From positions 1 to 64,000 of the forward strand of contig NZ_CP013363.1 of the NCBI RefSeq assembly GCF_001718315.1: 64,000 nt of DNA. Direction: 5' to 3'. How positions within the stretch are numbered: the stretch's first letter is position 1; each line of letters opens with the position of its first letter. This document shows, piece after piece, positions 53,148-62,641 of this stretch. A program made the position numbers and the translations under genes. This DNA comes from Burkholderia diffusa (lineage in GTDB: Bacteria > Pseudomonadota > Gammaproteobacteria > Burkholderiales > Burkholderiaceae). The notes beneath the pieces are model-generated. The model was not told where the DNA came from, made no database searches, and was given only the letters and a program-made list of their open reading frames with translations.

Positions 53148-54769
53148 GGTTGCTCCGAGTTCGTTTTGCCGCGCACGATTGCTTCCGGGTGGCGTTCCAG
53201 ATAGTCGGTCAACGCGCGCAGCGAGGTGGCCGTGCGCGTCAGCTCCTGCATCATGCGGCGCGCGTCCTGCTGCGTCGGGGAATCCGTCGCGAGCGTGGCG
53301 TCGGCCGACTGGAGCGTCTTCCGCGCGTCCCGCAGCGCGGCGTCGACCTGGGGCATGACGTCGCCGTTGAGTTGCGTCACCAGCTTGTCCGCGTTGTTCA
53401 TCACTTTGTTCAACGACGACATTGAATTGCGCAAATCCCCCGCGATCTGATCGAACGGCACCTTGTCGACCTTGCTGACGATGTTGCCAAGCTTCGCCTG
53501 AAGCTCGTCGATGGTGCTGGGCGTGGTGGCCAGTTCGGGCAGCGGGCTGTCTATGTCGACTTTTACGGGCGGCGCATGCGGAAAGAAGTCGAACGCCACG
53601 TACAGTTGGCCCGTGAGCAGGCTCGCGGTACGCAATTGAGCGCGCAGACCGCGTTTGGCCATGGTCTCGGCGATGCTCCGCGCGTTCTGCTTGTTGGCGA
53701 GATCGGCCCGGCTGAAACCCATGCGCGACGGGTAGAGTTCAATGACCACCGGCATGCGGAAGGTTTTGGCGTCGCGCTGGTATTCGATACCGATCGAGCG
53801 CACCTGGCCAACCACGATGCCGCGAAAATCGACCGGCGCGCCCGGGGTCAATCCGCGCAGCGACTGGTCGAAATTGAGCACCACCAGCGCGGGACTCGAT
53901 TCGTCGGCGGGTTTCAGCGCCTCGGCCTGATCGCTGGCGAGCGCGAACTGGGTGTCTTCGGCGGCGGCTTCTCGACTCGCGGGATTGTCCGGCGTCTGGA
54001 AGGCGATGCCGCCTGACAGGATGGTGGCGAGCGACTGCGTGTTCACCTTGAGGCCGCCGCCGTCGAGCTTGACGTCGACGCCGCTGGCGTGCCAGAACAG
54101 CGTGTCGGCGGTGACCAGCTTGTCGTACGGTTTGTTGATGAACACCCGGAGAGACAGATCGCGTCCGTCGGGGGACAACTGGTAGGCCACCACCTGGCCG
54201 ACGCGGACGCGCCGATAGTAGACCGGCGAGCCGATGTCGAGCGAGCCGAGGTCGGCGGCGTGCAACACGAACTGCTTGCCGGAGGTGTCGGAGGTCACCG
54301 CCGGCGGCACTTCCAGTCCGGTGAAGGAGCGGGTGCGCGCCTGCGACTTGCCCGCGTCGACGCCGATGTATGCGCCGGAAAGCAGGGTATCCAGGCCTGA
54401 AACGCCAGAGATGGCAAACCGGGGGCGCACGACCCAGAAGCGGGTGCCCATGGTCGCGAAATTCCCGGCATCGCCTGTCAGGGCGATGGTGGCGACGACA
54501 TGAGAGTGATCCGGCGCAAGGTGCACGGCCGTGACCAGGCCAATGTCGACGGATTTGTAGCGCACCGGGGTTTTGCCTGGAACGAGGCCTTCGGCGGAAC
54601 GGAAGGTCACGGTTACCTCGGGGCCGCGCTCGACGAGGACATGGATCAGCAATGACAGCCCGATCACGGCGGCGACGATTGGAACCAGCCAGACAAGCGA
54701 GGGCAGCCAGCGTATTCGCCGGCGAATGTCGGGTAGCGTCGGGGAATGCGGCAAAGCGGGTTCAGTCAT
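53144..54769 (-). CDS. pqiB: PqiB-type MCE-domain protein
   Basis: A 541-residue protein with an N-terminal inner-membrane anchor (LPSLVWLVPIVAAVIGLSLL) and three MCE domains (about residues 45-150, 160-270 and 290-420), then a long helix. PqiB trimers or hexamers form a periplasm-spanning tunnel for phospholipid transport. Marks include GPEVTVTFRSAEGLVPGKTP and GSPVYYRRVRVGQVVAYQL. Overlaps pqiA part 2 by 8 bp. Confidence 0.94.
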   Translation of the reverse strand: MTEPALPHSPTLPDIRRRIRWLPSLVWLVPIVAAVIGLSLLIHVLVERGPEVTVTFRSAEGLVPGKTPVRYKSVDIGLVTAVHLAPDHSHVVATIALTGDAGNFATMGTRFWVVRPRFAISGVSGLDTLLSGAYIGVDAGKSQARTRSFTGLEVPPAVTSDTSGKQFVLHAADLGSLDIGSPVYYRRVRVGQVVAYQLSPDGRDLSLRVFINKPYDKLVTADTLFWHASGVDVKLDGGGLKVNTQSLATILSGGIAFQTPDNPASREAAAEDTQFALASDQAEALKPADESSPALVVLNFDQSLRGLTPGAPVDFRGIVVGQVRSIGIEYQRDAKTFRMPVVIELYPSRMGFSRADLANKQNARSIAETMAKRGLRAQLRTASLLTGQLYVAFDFFPHAPPVKVDIDSPLPELATTPSTIDELQAKLGNIVSKVDKVPFDQIAGDLRNSMSSLNKVMNNADKLVTQLNGDVMPQVDAALRDARKTLQSADATLATDSPTQQDARRMMQELTRTATSLRALTDYLERHPEAIVRGKTNSEQP

Positions 54770-55481
54770 TATTTGTGTCCAGCGAATCCCACAGCAGGCG
54801 GGGATCGAAGCTGTGAGAGGCCAGCATGGTTAGTACGACTACACATGAAAAAGCCATGAGGCCCGCTCCGGGCGTAACGGTGGCTAGTGCGCCGGCGCGG
54901 ATCAGCGAACTGAGCAAGGCGACGACAAAGACGTCGAGCATCGACCATCGACCGATTGTTTCGATGAGGCGGTACAGCCGGGTTTGTTGCCGGATGCGCC
55001 AAGTGGTGCGGAAACGCACCGAGAGCAGCAGCAATGTCAAGGCCATCATCTTGAGCAGCGGCACCACCATGCTGGGAATCAGCACCAGGATGGCGAGCCC
55101 TTTCGAGCCGGAGACCCAGAAATAAACGACGCCGGAGAAAATGGTGGCGTTCGATGTGCCGTCGATGGATTGGGTGACCATGATGGGCAGCAGGTTGGCT
55201 GGGACATGGAGAATCATGGCGGCGATCAGGAAAGCCCACGCGCGCGCCTGGCTGTCCTGTTTGCGGCTGTGCAGCGCAGCGCCGCAACGCGGACAACTTA
55301 GGCCTTCGAACGACTGTGGACTGAGCACGCCACAGGCGTGGCAACACACCAGACGCATCGATGTGGTGGTGGGCACGACGGGCAACGGTGCATTCTCGTC
55401 GTCGAGCGATTGGCGCGTCACGTTGTCCGACAGCTGCGAGGGGCCGCCCCCGTCGGATGAGGCGGGCATGAGCATGCTCAT
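54762..55481 (-). CDS. pqiA: PqiA-type membrane protein, second half as a separate gene
   Basis: A 239-residue protein with a cysteine pair site (CCHACGVLS and CPRCGAAL, a rubredoxin-like knuckle) followed by four membrane helices (ARAWAFLIAAMILHVPANLL and MLDVFVVALLSSLIRAG). E. coli PqiA is one protein of about 417 residues carrying two such modules; here they are two genes. Start at 55481 overlaps the upstream gene by 4 bp. Confidence 0.88.
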   Translation of the reverse strand: MSMLMPASSDGGGPSQLSDNVTRQSLDDENAPLPVVPTTTSMRLVCCHACGVLSPQSFEGLSCPRCGAALHSRKQDSQARAWAFLIAAMILHVPANLLPIMVTQSIDGTSNATIFSGVVYFWVSGSKGLAILVLIPSMVVPLLKMMALTLLLLSVRFRTTWRIRQQTRLYRLIETIGRWSMLDVFVVALLSSLIRAGALATVTPGAGLMAFSCVVVLTMLASHSFDPRLLWDSLDTNND

Positions 55482-56134
55482 TGCTGTGGCGCCTCGTCCA
55501 CATACAGCCACAGACTGCGCGGATCGAATGCAAGAATGGTCGTCAGTACGCACACGAGCGCGCCGAATGACCAAAGCGCAAGGCCTGGCAGTAGATGGGC
55601 CGTACTGGAGATCTTGGCCAGCGTCACCAGCACGCCGAGCATAAAGACTTCGATCATGCCCCACAGTCGTGCCTGTCTGATACCGCGCACCACGTGCGCG
55701 AAACCCGGCGGCACACAGCGTAGAGACATCGGAAGCAACAGGTAGAGCATCATCAGCATCTCGGCCAGGGGAAACAGGACCGTTGTTGCGAACATCACAA
55801 CGGACATCATCGGCATGTCATCCAAGAAGAGCGCCTCTACCGTGCCCCAAAGCGTCGCCTGCATGCGCATGCCTCTGATATCCAGTTCGACGATCGGAAA
55901 GGCAACGGAGACCACGAACAAGATCAGCGCGGTCAGCACGAGGGGCAATAGCCGGAGATAGGCGAGCGTGCTCTCTCGGTACAGCAAACCGCCGCAACGC
56001 AGGCAGCGAGCACAAGCACCTTCCACAAGCTGCACACGCAGATAGACAGCCGAGCAGTATTCGCAGGCAATCAGGCTCGAAAGACAAGCGGACGCGTGGC
56101 CGGCAGCGTGGTATTTCGGGTCGTGCTTCGTCAT
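55478..56134 (-). CDS. pqiA: PqiA-type membrane protein, first half as a separate gene
   Basis: A 218-residue protein with cysteine knuckles (IACEYCSAVY, CARCLRCGGLL) and four membrane helices (LPLVLTALILFVVSVAFPIV and MIEVFMLGVLVTLAKISS). It is the N-terminal-module equivalent of E. coli PqiA and heads the operon pqiA1-pqiA2-pqiB-pqiC. Overlap with pqiA2 is 4 bp, so the whole set is translationally coupled. It supplies the inner-membrane part of the lipid-transfer system. Confidence 0.88.
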   Translation of the reverse strand: MTKHDPKYHAAGHASACLSSLIACEYCSAVYLRVQLVEGACARCLRCGGLLYRESTLAYLRLLPLVLTALILFVVSVAFPIVELDIRGMRMQATLWGTVEALFLDDMPMMSVVMFATTVLFPLAEMLMMLYLLLPMSLRCVPPGFAHVVRGIRQARLWGMIEVFMLGVLVTLAKISSTAHLLPGLALWSFGALVCVLTTILAFDPRSLWLYVDEAPQQ

Positions 56135-56257
56135 GGTGTCAATCTCGAAGACAATTCAATACGGCTCCAGGACACCCCGCATTCGCAAGTTGCCGCTGAC
56201 GATGTCGCGCATGCCGTTCGAATCCGGAAAATTGGCCCGAAGCGACAGCCAAGGGCC

Positions 56258-56464
56258 TCAAGCATGCCGGGTGACGCTCAACACAAGCGTGATGTATGCA
56301 AGTGCGGCAAACACGCCGGCCAGCGTTCCGAGCACGTCCCTGGACACAGCACCGCGCCAGCAGTGGACCGGAATTCCCACCAGCAGGTACGCAAGCGCAA
56401 AGACAAGGGTGACGATCAAAGGGGGCGGGCCGAGCGTGGCAACCATGTGTAAAAATTGGTCCAT
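56258..56464 (-). CDS. Hypothetical two-helix membrane protein
   Basis: A 68-residue product starting MDQFLHMVATLGPPPLIVTL, with two hydrophobic helices (about residues 14-34 and 44-64). No recognised family. Located just upstream of the pqi genes on the same strand; hydrophobic pattern and ATG support expression, but antisense frames overlap, so confidence is moderate. Confidence 0.5.
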   Translation of the reverse strand: MDQFLHMVATLGPPPLIVTLVFALAYLLVGIPVHCWRGAVSRDVLGTLAGVFAALAYITLVLSVTRHA

Positions 56465-56590
56465 ACGTACTCCCCAATGCGTTCTCGAGCATCGTCGTTA
56501 CATGCGCGTATCCTCCGTTGCCCATGATTTATCGATATGGACAACTGAAAATAGACGACCCGATGGAAAAATCATCCGAGCATCGGATCG

Positions 56591-57253
56591 TCAGCGCAGC
56601 CGCTCCACCAGGGCGTCCGCTCCCTTGTCGAGACCGGTCTTCGCGGCACTCAACGAACCGAAGGCCGCGGGCAAGTTCATCGCATTCGGATATTGCTTCG
56701 AAACGTATGCTTCCAGCAGGCGGCCGGTGCTGCCGTCATGGATTTCCACCGCATAAGAGACCGAGCCGCTGAATGCGCCCTGGCCTCCACGCACCGCCTG
56801 CACGCCGTTATAGAGGTTGCCAGCGATGTCGAAGTGCATGAACTGTCCGACGACCGGCTTGGTCTTTTCGGCGCCGGTGAGCGTCAGGTTGATACGCAGG
56901 GTGTTGGGGCCTGCCTGTCGCGTAACGTTGAATCGCTTCGACAGTTTTTCCGAGAACGTCTTGCTCATGTAGTCGGCGAGCGCCGCCTTGTCTGCGTCCT
57001 TCATGTCGCCAAACTGGTTGTCGCTGCCCCGATAAACGGTGACCGGGTCCAGTACGACCTTGGAGTATTGGGACCAGGCCACCGGTGTGTCATACCGGTA
57101 GGGCACCTTGGCCGCGTCGTCATTCCGGTTCTCTTTCAATTGCGACGAGGACGCAAGGCCCGAGTACGGAAGGGGCTGCACACTCGTGCATGCCGCCATC
57201 GCGAGCATGGCGGCGCCGGCCAGGAGAAGCGAGGCGCTGTTGCGAACTGACAT
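56591..57253 (-). CDS. Lipoprotein of the DUF3313 type
   Basis: A 220-residue lipoprotein: MSVRNSASLLLAGAAMLAMA then lipobox AACTSVQ. The mature domain matches the DUF3313 pattern (WSQYSKVVLDPVTVYRG, YMSKTFSEKLSKRFNVTRQA, and DIAGNLYNGVQAVRGGQGAF). Role unknown, probably outer-membrane periplasmic face. It is divergent from a TetR gene with an operator-like site between, so likely TetR-controlled. Confidence 0.82.
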   Translation of the reverse strand: MSVRNSASLLLAGAAMLAMAACTSVQPLPYSGLASSSQLKENRNDDAAKVPYRYDTPVAWSQYSKVVLDPVTVYRGSDNQFGDMKDADKAALADYMSKTFSEKLSKRFNVTRQAGPNTLRINLTLTGAEKTKPVVGQFMHFDIAGNLYNGVQAVRGGQGAFSGSVSYAVEIHDGSTGRLLEAYVSKQYPNAMNLPAAFGSLSAAKTGLDKGADALVERLR

Positions 57254-57355
57254 TTCGTATTCCTTAAAAGATGGGTTTATTTGGGGGCGGAGCGACTTAC
57301 TCGCAGTGCCATGAGCCGACGGACCGGATGGTAGCGCAGCAGGAAATAAATGTAA

Positions 57356-57369
57356 ACCGTCTATCCGGT
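57356..57369. promoter_or_regulatory. TetR-type operator between the lipoprotein and tetR genes
   Basis: ACCG-N6-CGGT (ACCGTCTATCCGGT) in the divergent gap, with a related GACGGACCGGATGG at about 57319 nearer the lipoprotein start. Consistent with TetR binding. Confidence 0.45.
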
Positions 57370-57525
57370 CTGTAAAAATTCGGGAGGGGGCAGTACAATG
57401 TCGGCTCCGTTTGTCGATGCCATGGTTCCCGGTCATGTAGGTTGCTGCACCGCTCGGCAGGCGGTGCGCGATCGGCGCCCCGGCCATGGCGCCGGCCCGG
57501 CGTCACAACGTCATCAGCATCGAAA

Positions 57526-58122
57526 ATGGATAACCGGACTCGTTCAGAGATTTCCCGCCGGAAGGCGATTGAGGCAGCGCTTGTCATCCTCGAGAGGGAT
57601 GGCATTGGCGGACTTACGTTCGATTCGTTGTCGCGTGAAAGCGGTATCAGCAAGGGCGGGTTGCTGCATCAATTCCGCAACAGGCATGGCGTGCTCCAGG
57701 CCCTGCTGGAACATCAGGAGCGGCAGTTCGAGCAGATAGCGGCCGACTACTTGGCGAAAGAGGGCCAATCGAAGAAGGAACCCAATCTGGCCGCCGAGAT
57801 TGCCATCTATCGGGAAGCCATCGATCAGCCGAATTCCGTGGCGAGGGCCGCTCTTGCGGCGCTTGTCGATAGTCCGAGCCTGCTTGAAAACCGGACGTCG
57901 ACTGCCTCGGCAAGAATGCAGGCACTGAGCGACGAGGCGGCCGACCTCGATTTATCTCTGTTGCGATATTTTGCTGCCAGCGGTATCGCGTTCCACTCTC
58001 TGCTGGGGCTTACACCGTTGGATGAAAAGATGCGGAACAGACTCTTCGATCGTCTTCAAGACGAGCAAAGCTGGCGAGGTGTTCAGTCAGAGCCGGCATC
58101 GAAGCGGAGCTATCGAAAGTGA
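57526..58122 (+). CDS. TetR-family regulator
   Basis: A 198-residue TetR protein. Helix-turn-helix in residues 8-55 (RKAIEAALVILERDGIGGLT, SRESGISKGGLLHQFRNR) and a TetR C-terminal domain of the subgroup with RALLAALVD-like ARAALAALVDSPSLLE. The ATG at 57526 gives the usual N-terminus; the extended upstream frame crosses the operator. Probably controls the divergent lipoprotein gene and itself. Confidence 0.85.
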   Translation: MDNRTRSEISRRKAIEAALVILERDGIGGLTFDSLSRESGISKGGLLHQFRNRHGVLQALLEHQERQFEQIAADYLAKEGQSKKEPNLAAEIAIYREAIDQPNSVARAALAALVDSPSLLENRTSTASARMQALSDEAADLDLSLLRYFAASGIAFHSLLGLTPLDEKMRNRLFDRLQDEQSWRGVQSEPASKRSYRK

Positions 58123-58207
58123 GCGGTTTGCGGAGCGGCCGTAGTGACTTTCCCCCGTTCTCCAGGACGGGTTTACCAGCCGGTAATACGCTGCTCGATT
58201 GAACCGG

Positions 58208-58483
58208 GCTAACGAAGTTCAGCGTTGAGAGCCGACGATTCGGATGGTTGAGGCGCTCGATTGCGGCGTTGTCTCGACTTTCGGCAGTGCCTCCGCGCGC
58301 AGCGGTTGCTGACGTCCATTCCTTCGTGTCGTCACGCGCCAGCCCGACTCAGCGGCGCAACACGTTATCGCCGATGTCCAGGTCGAGCGCTACCTGTGTG
58401 ACAGTTGCACCACGCTGATTACACAGCCGCCCGGCTTCGCGCTTGAATTCATTGGTGAAGTGCTTTCTTGCTCCGCTTATTTT
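58208..58483 (-). mobile_element. IS3-family transposase remnant
   Basis: On the minus strand 58483-58349 encodes KHFTNEFKREAGRLCNQRGA then VTQVALDLDIGDNVLRR, the N-terminus of IS3-family OrfA. About 70 bp later, 58275-58208 encodes IERLNHPNRRLSTLNFVSPV, the C-terminal end of OrfB. Everything between has been deleted, so the element is dead. No terminal inverted repeats were recognised. Confidence 0.75.
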
Positions 58484-58499
58484 GTCCTCTTCGGATAAC

Positions 58500-58661
58500 A
58501 GCGAGCTTGGCCATCGCCGAGTTCCGGAATATCGTCGCCACCGCGAGCCGCAACGGAATCGCAGGCGGCCAGTACGGCATGCGATCAAGCCATTGAGCGA
58601 CGTGTTGCAGGCGGGACCGGATGGACGACGCATCGAGGTCCGTTCGAGTCAGGTGGCGCAT
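58500..58661 (-). pseudogene. DoxX-family membrane protein, N-terminal fragment
   Basis: From the ATG at 58661 the product MRHLTRTDLDASSIRSRLQH, then WLDRMPYWPPAIPLRLAVAT and FRNSAMAKLAV, matches the start of DoxX proteins (first helix and R-lavA-vFw-SG-K motif). The homology then stops and the frame runs into the IS3 remnant. Only about 50 of some 150 residues remain. Confidence 0.6.
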
Positions 58662-58846
58662 GAGCGTCCTCCATGGTGCCGATGGTCGTTCGATGCCGAT
58701 ATGGCTGCGACAAAGCGTCCGCTTGCGAGCAGCATCGCGACAAGCGCATAGCCGTCGTCATGTGCCGCGTGAAACAGTGCGCTGCGGACCGGTTCACCGG
58801 CAAAGAGTGCATTCACGATTCGGTACTCGCCGTTGCGGAGGCGGCA
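58649..58846 (-). pseudogene. Truncated DUF2063 (BufC-like) C-terminal fragment
   Basis: Reading from 58846, just after a TGA, gives GEYRIVNALFAGEPVRSALF and DDGYALVAMLLASGRFVAAI, which resembles the C-terminal end of DUF2063 putative DNA-binding partner proteins of MNIO systems. The stop overlaps the DoxX-like start, the usual gene order bufC then doxX. Similarity is short and the assignment tentative. Confidence 0.4.
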
Positions 58847-59062
58847 TCATGTCGATGTCTTCTGAGAACTTCCCGTCGCCACGGGCACTTTTTCTGAGAC
58901 GAGCGTCAGGCTGTCGTCAACAGGGCGGTCCAACTCCTTGATTTCTCCAGCGGACCCAAGACACTTATTCCAAGAGCCCACAATCGCCGGCTCGCGCCTG
59001 GAGTGCTGGCGTGAATCGGCTCGCGTTGACGTTCGATGGCCGATCCGCCAGCCGACAGGCGA

Positions 59063-60118
59063 TCACGGGTTACCCACGTGCTCAGTTTCCATCACACGGA
59101 GCACCGGACGGCCGCCGATATCCTTCAGCGGAAAGTACGAGCGGTGCGTAGCCGGATCGACGGCGACGACATGCGCGTTCGGCCCCAGCTGTCCCTCGCC
59201 GAGTTCGATGACATTGGAACCTTTGACGGCGAACATCGAAACGTTGCCGGCTTCACCCGCGACGTAGAGCACGTTCGACGCCGAATCGAACGCCAGCACG
59301 TCCGGTCCCCCACCGATGTCGAACGTTCGAACCACATGCCGCGCGCGCATATCGAAGACGAGAAGCGCGTCATTGTCCTCGCAAGCGATGAAGGCGAGGC
59401 GGCTGCGCGGCTCGATCAGCAAACCGTGATTGCCTTTCGCACCCGGCAAGTCGAAACGGCCGACTACACGGTCAGTCGCCGGATCGATGTCGATGAGCTG
59501 ACGACGCGTCTGGACATTCACGAAGATGTGCCGGGAGACGGGATCGTATTGCGTGTTGCCGGCCTCGCCGTCGAGCGGAATCGTCGCGACGCGCCGGCTG
59601 CTCCGGACGTCGATGACCGTTTCCGTTTTTCCGTATTCGTCGGATACGTAGAGCTTGTGCACGTCGGGTGCATAGGCCATCCCGTCGGGATAATGCCCGC
59701 CCGGCATGCGCGCGGCGATCTTCAGCGTCGCGGCGTCGATCGCGACGATTTCGTCGGACCCGGTCGCGGATGCGTAGACGCGCGACAGCTCCGGCACGGC
59801 AAGCACGCCATGTACCGACGATACGCCGGTGATCAGCCCGGTCACGCGCGATGCATGCGTATCGAAAGCAATCACCTCGCCGTCGCCGAGGTGCGCGATA
59901 AAGAGCCGGTTGCGGGCCGAATCAAGGCTCGCGTAGTCGAGCCGGGTCGCGCGGCCCGGCAACGCGATGTCCGCGACGTGCTTCAGAGGCAAGGTGCCGA
60001 TTGATGTTTCGTCGCCCGCAGCGCAAGCGCGGTGAGCCAGGATGCCCGATGTCGCGAACAGGGCGAAGAGTGCGACGAACAGGGGAACCCCATAGCGCCG
60101 GTGTGTCGGGTATTTCAT
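59063..60118 (-). CDS. Exported YncE-like beta-propeller protein
   Basis: A 351-residue protein with a signal peptide (MKYPTHRRYGVPLFVALFAL... to about AHRACA) and repeating YVTN-like blades: RLDYASLDSARNRLFIAHLG, HGVLAVPELSRVYASATGSD and YDPVSRHIFVNVQTRRQLID. Seven-bladed propellers of this kind are periplasmic; function here is unknown. Upstream on the same strand is a DUF1259 gene, 64 bp away. Confidence 0.82.
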   Translation of the reverse strand: MKYPTHRRYGVPLFVALFALFATSGILAHRACAAGDETSIGTLPLKHVADIALPGRATRLDYASLDSARNRLFIAHLGDGEVIAFDTHASRVTGLITGVSSVHGVLAVPELSRVYASATGSDEIVAIDAATLKIAARMPGGHYPDGMAYAPDVHKLYVSDEYGKTETVIDVRSSRRVATIPLDGEAGNTQYDPVSRHIFVNVQTRRQLIDIDPATDRVVGRFDLPGAKGNHGLLIEPRSRLAFIACEDNDALLVFDMRARHVVRTFDIGGGPDVLAFDSASNVLYVAGEAGNVSMFAVKGSNVIELGEGQLGPNAHVVAVDPATHRSYFPLKDIGGRPVLRVMETEHVGNP

Positions 60119-60182
60119 GATTTCCTCCCGCGGCGGCCGCCGCCGCTACCGAGAGCCGGCGGCGGCACCACGTTGCCCTGCA

Positions 60183-61106
60183 TCAGCGCGGGACGGCCGC
60201 CTGTGCGTCGAGCGCCGCCTTGACAGCCCTCGCCAGATCAATCGCCTTGCCCTTGCCCCAGTAATGCAGGAACAGGATGCGTGGCGTTTCTCCGCTCATG
60301 TGCTGGTGGATGGCGACGATATTGATGCCGGCGGCGCGCATGCGCTTGAGTACGGTCTGCAGCTCGTTCTCGTGCATCGCGAAGTCGCCGTCGACCACCG
60401 CGTCGTCGTCGGAGCCGGCAAAGGCCGCCCACGTGTTGACGCCCATCTCGTTGCCCACCTTGATGCCATGCATGCTCGTCGTCATGCCGACGACCATCTT
60501 GTACATGCCGTTGCGGGTCTGGCCTTTCCCGCCGAGGATCGCATCCAGCGGTTCGGCCGTAATGGTGCTGGGTTCGGCGATGTGTCCGGGGAACGTGCTT
60601 TCCGGTGCCGGATGAGCGGAACGGATCTCGGCCACCGTGTCGTAAACCTTCTTCACGCCTTCGGCGAGTCTGATCGTATCGCCGTCGCCGCCGATGTGCA
60701 TGAAGTACACCCTCGGCCGATCGAAGAAGAAGTGGTTGTGCAGGGCAGTGACTTGCAGGCCGGCATCGAAGGCGGCGCTCATCGCGGGATTCACCTCGTC
60801 CTCGAGCAGTACGGTGTCACCCATCATCATCGACTGACCGTGGTGCCCAGGCGTGAATGCTGCCCATGAAGTCAATCCCATGAACGGCGGCATGGCCCGG
60901 TCGTCGATCTGGATCTTCACGTCGTCGCGCGGTTTCGATACCTTGAAGACTTTCTCCTTTTCCGAATAGGAACCTTTCAGGCCGGTGATTCGCTCAATGC
61001 CGGCGCTATCGAACGCAGGGTGCTGTTGCGCCGCCGCCGGGTTCGCAGCGGCACACAAGATCGCGCCGGCAGCGATCGCGGGGAAAAATCTGTCGAGAAT
61101 CAGCAT
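60183..61106 (-). CDS. DUF1259 (LppY/LpqO) exported protein
   Basis: A 307-residue exported protein with signal peptide (FFPAIAAGAILCAAANPAAA-QQ) and two copies of the DUF1259 module. The first has LQVTALHNHFFFDRPRVYFM with HIGGDGD, the second INIVAIHQHMSGETPRILFL with HYWGKG. Each His-rich HNH/HQH pair could bind a metal. Start at 61106 follows GGAAGG. The family occurs near chromate and metal loci; role unproven. Confidence 0.82.
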   Translation of the reverse strand: MLILDRFFPAIAAGAILCAAANPAAAQQHPAFDSAGIERITGLKGSYSEKEKVFKVSKPRDDVKIQIDDRAMPPFMGLTSWAAFTPGHHGQSMMMGDTVLLEDEVNPAMSAAFDAGLQVTALHNHFFFDRPRVYFMHIGGDGDTIRLAEGVKKVYDTVAEIRSAHPAPESTFPGHIAEPSTITAEPLDAILGGKGQTRNGMYKMVVGMTTSMHGIKVGNEMGVNTWAAFAGSDDDAVVDGDFAMHENELQTVLKRMRAAGINIVAIHQHMSGETPRILFLHYWGKGKAIDLARAVKAALDAQAAVPR

Positions 61107-61212
61107 CGGTGAGCCTTCCATGGACATGGGGTGACAAGAAGCGCGCATGTTTCACGTCGATGCGTCGCTTTGTGTGGCTCCTCGCTTCCTTGTTGTTCGG
61201 CCGCTGCCGCAT

Positions 61213-62475
61213 TTACCGGGCCCGGCCGTCATCCGGTCTGACGTGTCGAAAAGCAAGCAACATGGAAAGGTCGTACGCGATCTTCAGTGCGCCGCATGCG
61301 ACCAGCGGCGCGCCGAGCCAGCCGAGACCGAAGAGGCCGCCGGCCAATGTCGGCGCGAGCGCAGCCGCGAGGCTGCGCGGGACGGATGTGAAGCTGGCCG
61401 CTGCCGGCCGCTCCGCCGGCGTGACGACCGCCATCACGTACGCGGTTCGTGTCGGCACATCCATTTGCGAAAGCGCGCTGCGCATCAGCAGCAACGTCAA
61501 CGTCAGCGGCAACGACGGTGCGAGAGCGGCACCGATCAGGCAGATGCTCGACGGGATATGCGTGAACACCATCGTGTTCAGCAGGCCGATCCTGCGCGCC
61601 AGCGGCGCGGCCGCGAGCTGCGAGCCAGCCGAAAGCAGGCCCGCCCAGAAGAAGAACCGGCCGGCGGCGGCAATCGAGAGTCCGAAACGCTGAATCAGCC
61701 ACAGCGACAACAACGAGTTGACGACGAGACCGCCCGCGAACGCGTCGACGCTGAACAGCATCGTCAGCCTGATGACGATCGGGCGCGACGGGCCGAGCGG
61801 CAACGTTGCGTTCTTTGTCGCGTGCGTCTCCGGGCGCGGCAGTCGCCGATACAGCATGCAGACGACGATACCCGCCGCCGCATAGACCAGAAACATGCCG
61901 CGCATCGCCCCCAGCGTCGTGATTCGGGTATGTGATGCGACGACGATCGGCAGGCCTGCCGCAAGAGACCCGACCGCCCCGGATACGGCCCCGACGAGGC
62001 TGTATCGTGCAAACAGCGCCGTGCGAGCGTCGCCGTCGGCTGCTTGCGCCAGGCGCGACTGTTCGAGTGGCAGAAACAGGCTGACATCGCCGGAACTCGG
62101 ATTGAGCGTTCCGGCGAAGGCGACGACGACCAGCGGCCACAATGTGGAGAAGCTCGCGAAGCCGATGCCCGTCGCTGCCATCAGTGCCGCAGCGAGCGTC
62201 AGCATGCGCCGCTGCGTGAAGCGGCTCGCGAGCATGCCGATCGCGATCGTCGCGATTGCGGAACCCGCCAGCGTCGTGGTGCCGATCAAGCCGACTTCCA
62301 GTTGCGAAAGCCCGAGCGACAGCAGATACGCGGGCAGCAGCACTGCAATGAATCCGTCGCAGAAACCGCGCAGGCCACGGCTCGCGAGGATGAGCCATGC
62401 CGTCGTATCCGTGCCCGCCGGCAGTATCCGGCTGGCGAGCGTCGACGCGCACCGGTTTTCAGGTATGAGCATCAT
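61213..62475 (-). CDS. MFS transporter
   Basis: A 420-residue protein with about 12 hydrophobic helices. ASRGLRGFCDGFIAVLLPAY starts the first helix, RFTQRRMLTLAAALM is the loop after helix 2, and the second half begins near MLFSVDAFAGGLVVNSLLS. No close named group recognised. A longer TTG start at 62517 is possible; the ATG at 62475 is preferred. Same strand as the DUF1259 and chrA genes. Confidence 0.75.
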   Translation of the reverse strand: MMLIPENRCASTLASRILPAGTDTTAWLILASRGLRGFCDGFIAVLLPAYLLSLGLSQLEVGLIGTTTLAGSAIATIAIGMLASRFTQRRMLTLAAALMAATGIGFASFSTLWPLVVVAFAGTLNPSSGDVSLFLPLEQSRLAQAADGDARTALFARYSLVGAVSGAVGSLAAGLPIVVASHTRITTLGAMRGMFLVYAAAGIVVCMLYRRLPRPETHATKNATLPLGPSRPIVIRLTMLFSVDAFAGGLVVNSLLSLWLIQRFGLSIAAAGRFFFWAGLLSAGSQLAAAPLARRIGLLNTMVFTHIPSSICLIGAALAPSLPLTLTLLLMRSALSQMDVPTRTAYVMAVVTPAERPAAASFTSVPRSLAAALAPTLAGGLFGLGWLGAPLVACGALKIAYDLSMLLAFRHVRPDDGRAR

Positions 62476-62641
62476 GCCGGCACCACGCGTGATGCGAATC
62501 GTCGATGAGTCGCGCAATGGTCCACGGGCATGCGACGCGGTCGACCTTCGGCCGTTCGCGCATAGTCGACTTCATGGCACGCCTCCTGTATGCCTGACGA
62601 ACCTCGTCCGATGCGTCACGGCCCTCTCCCCGCGGTGCCGC

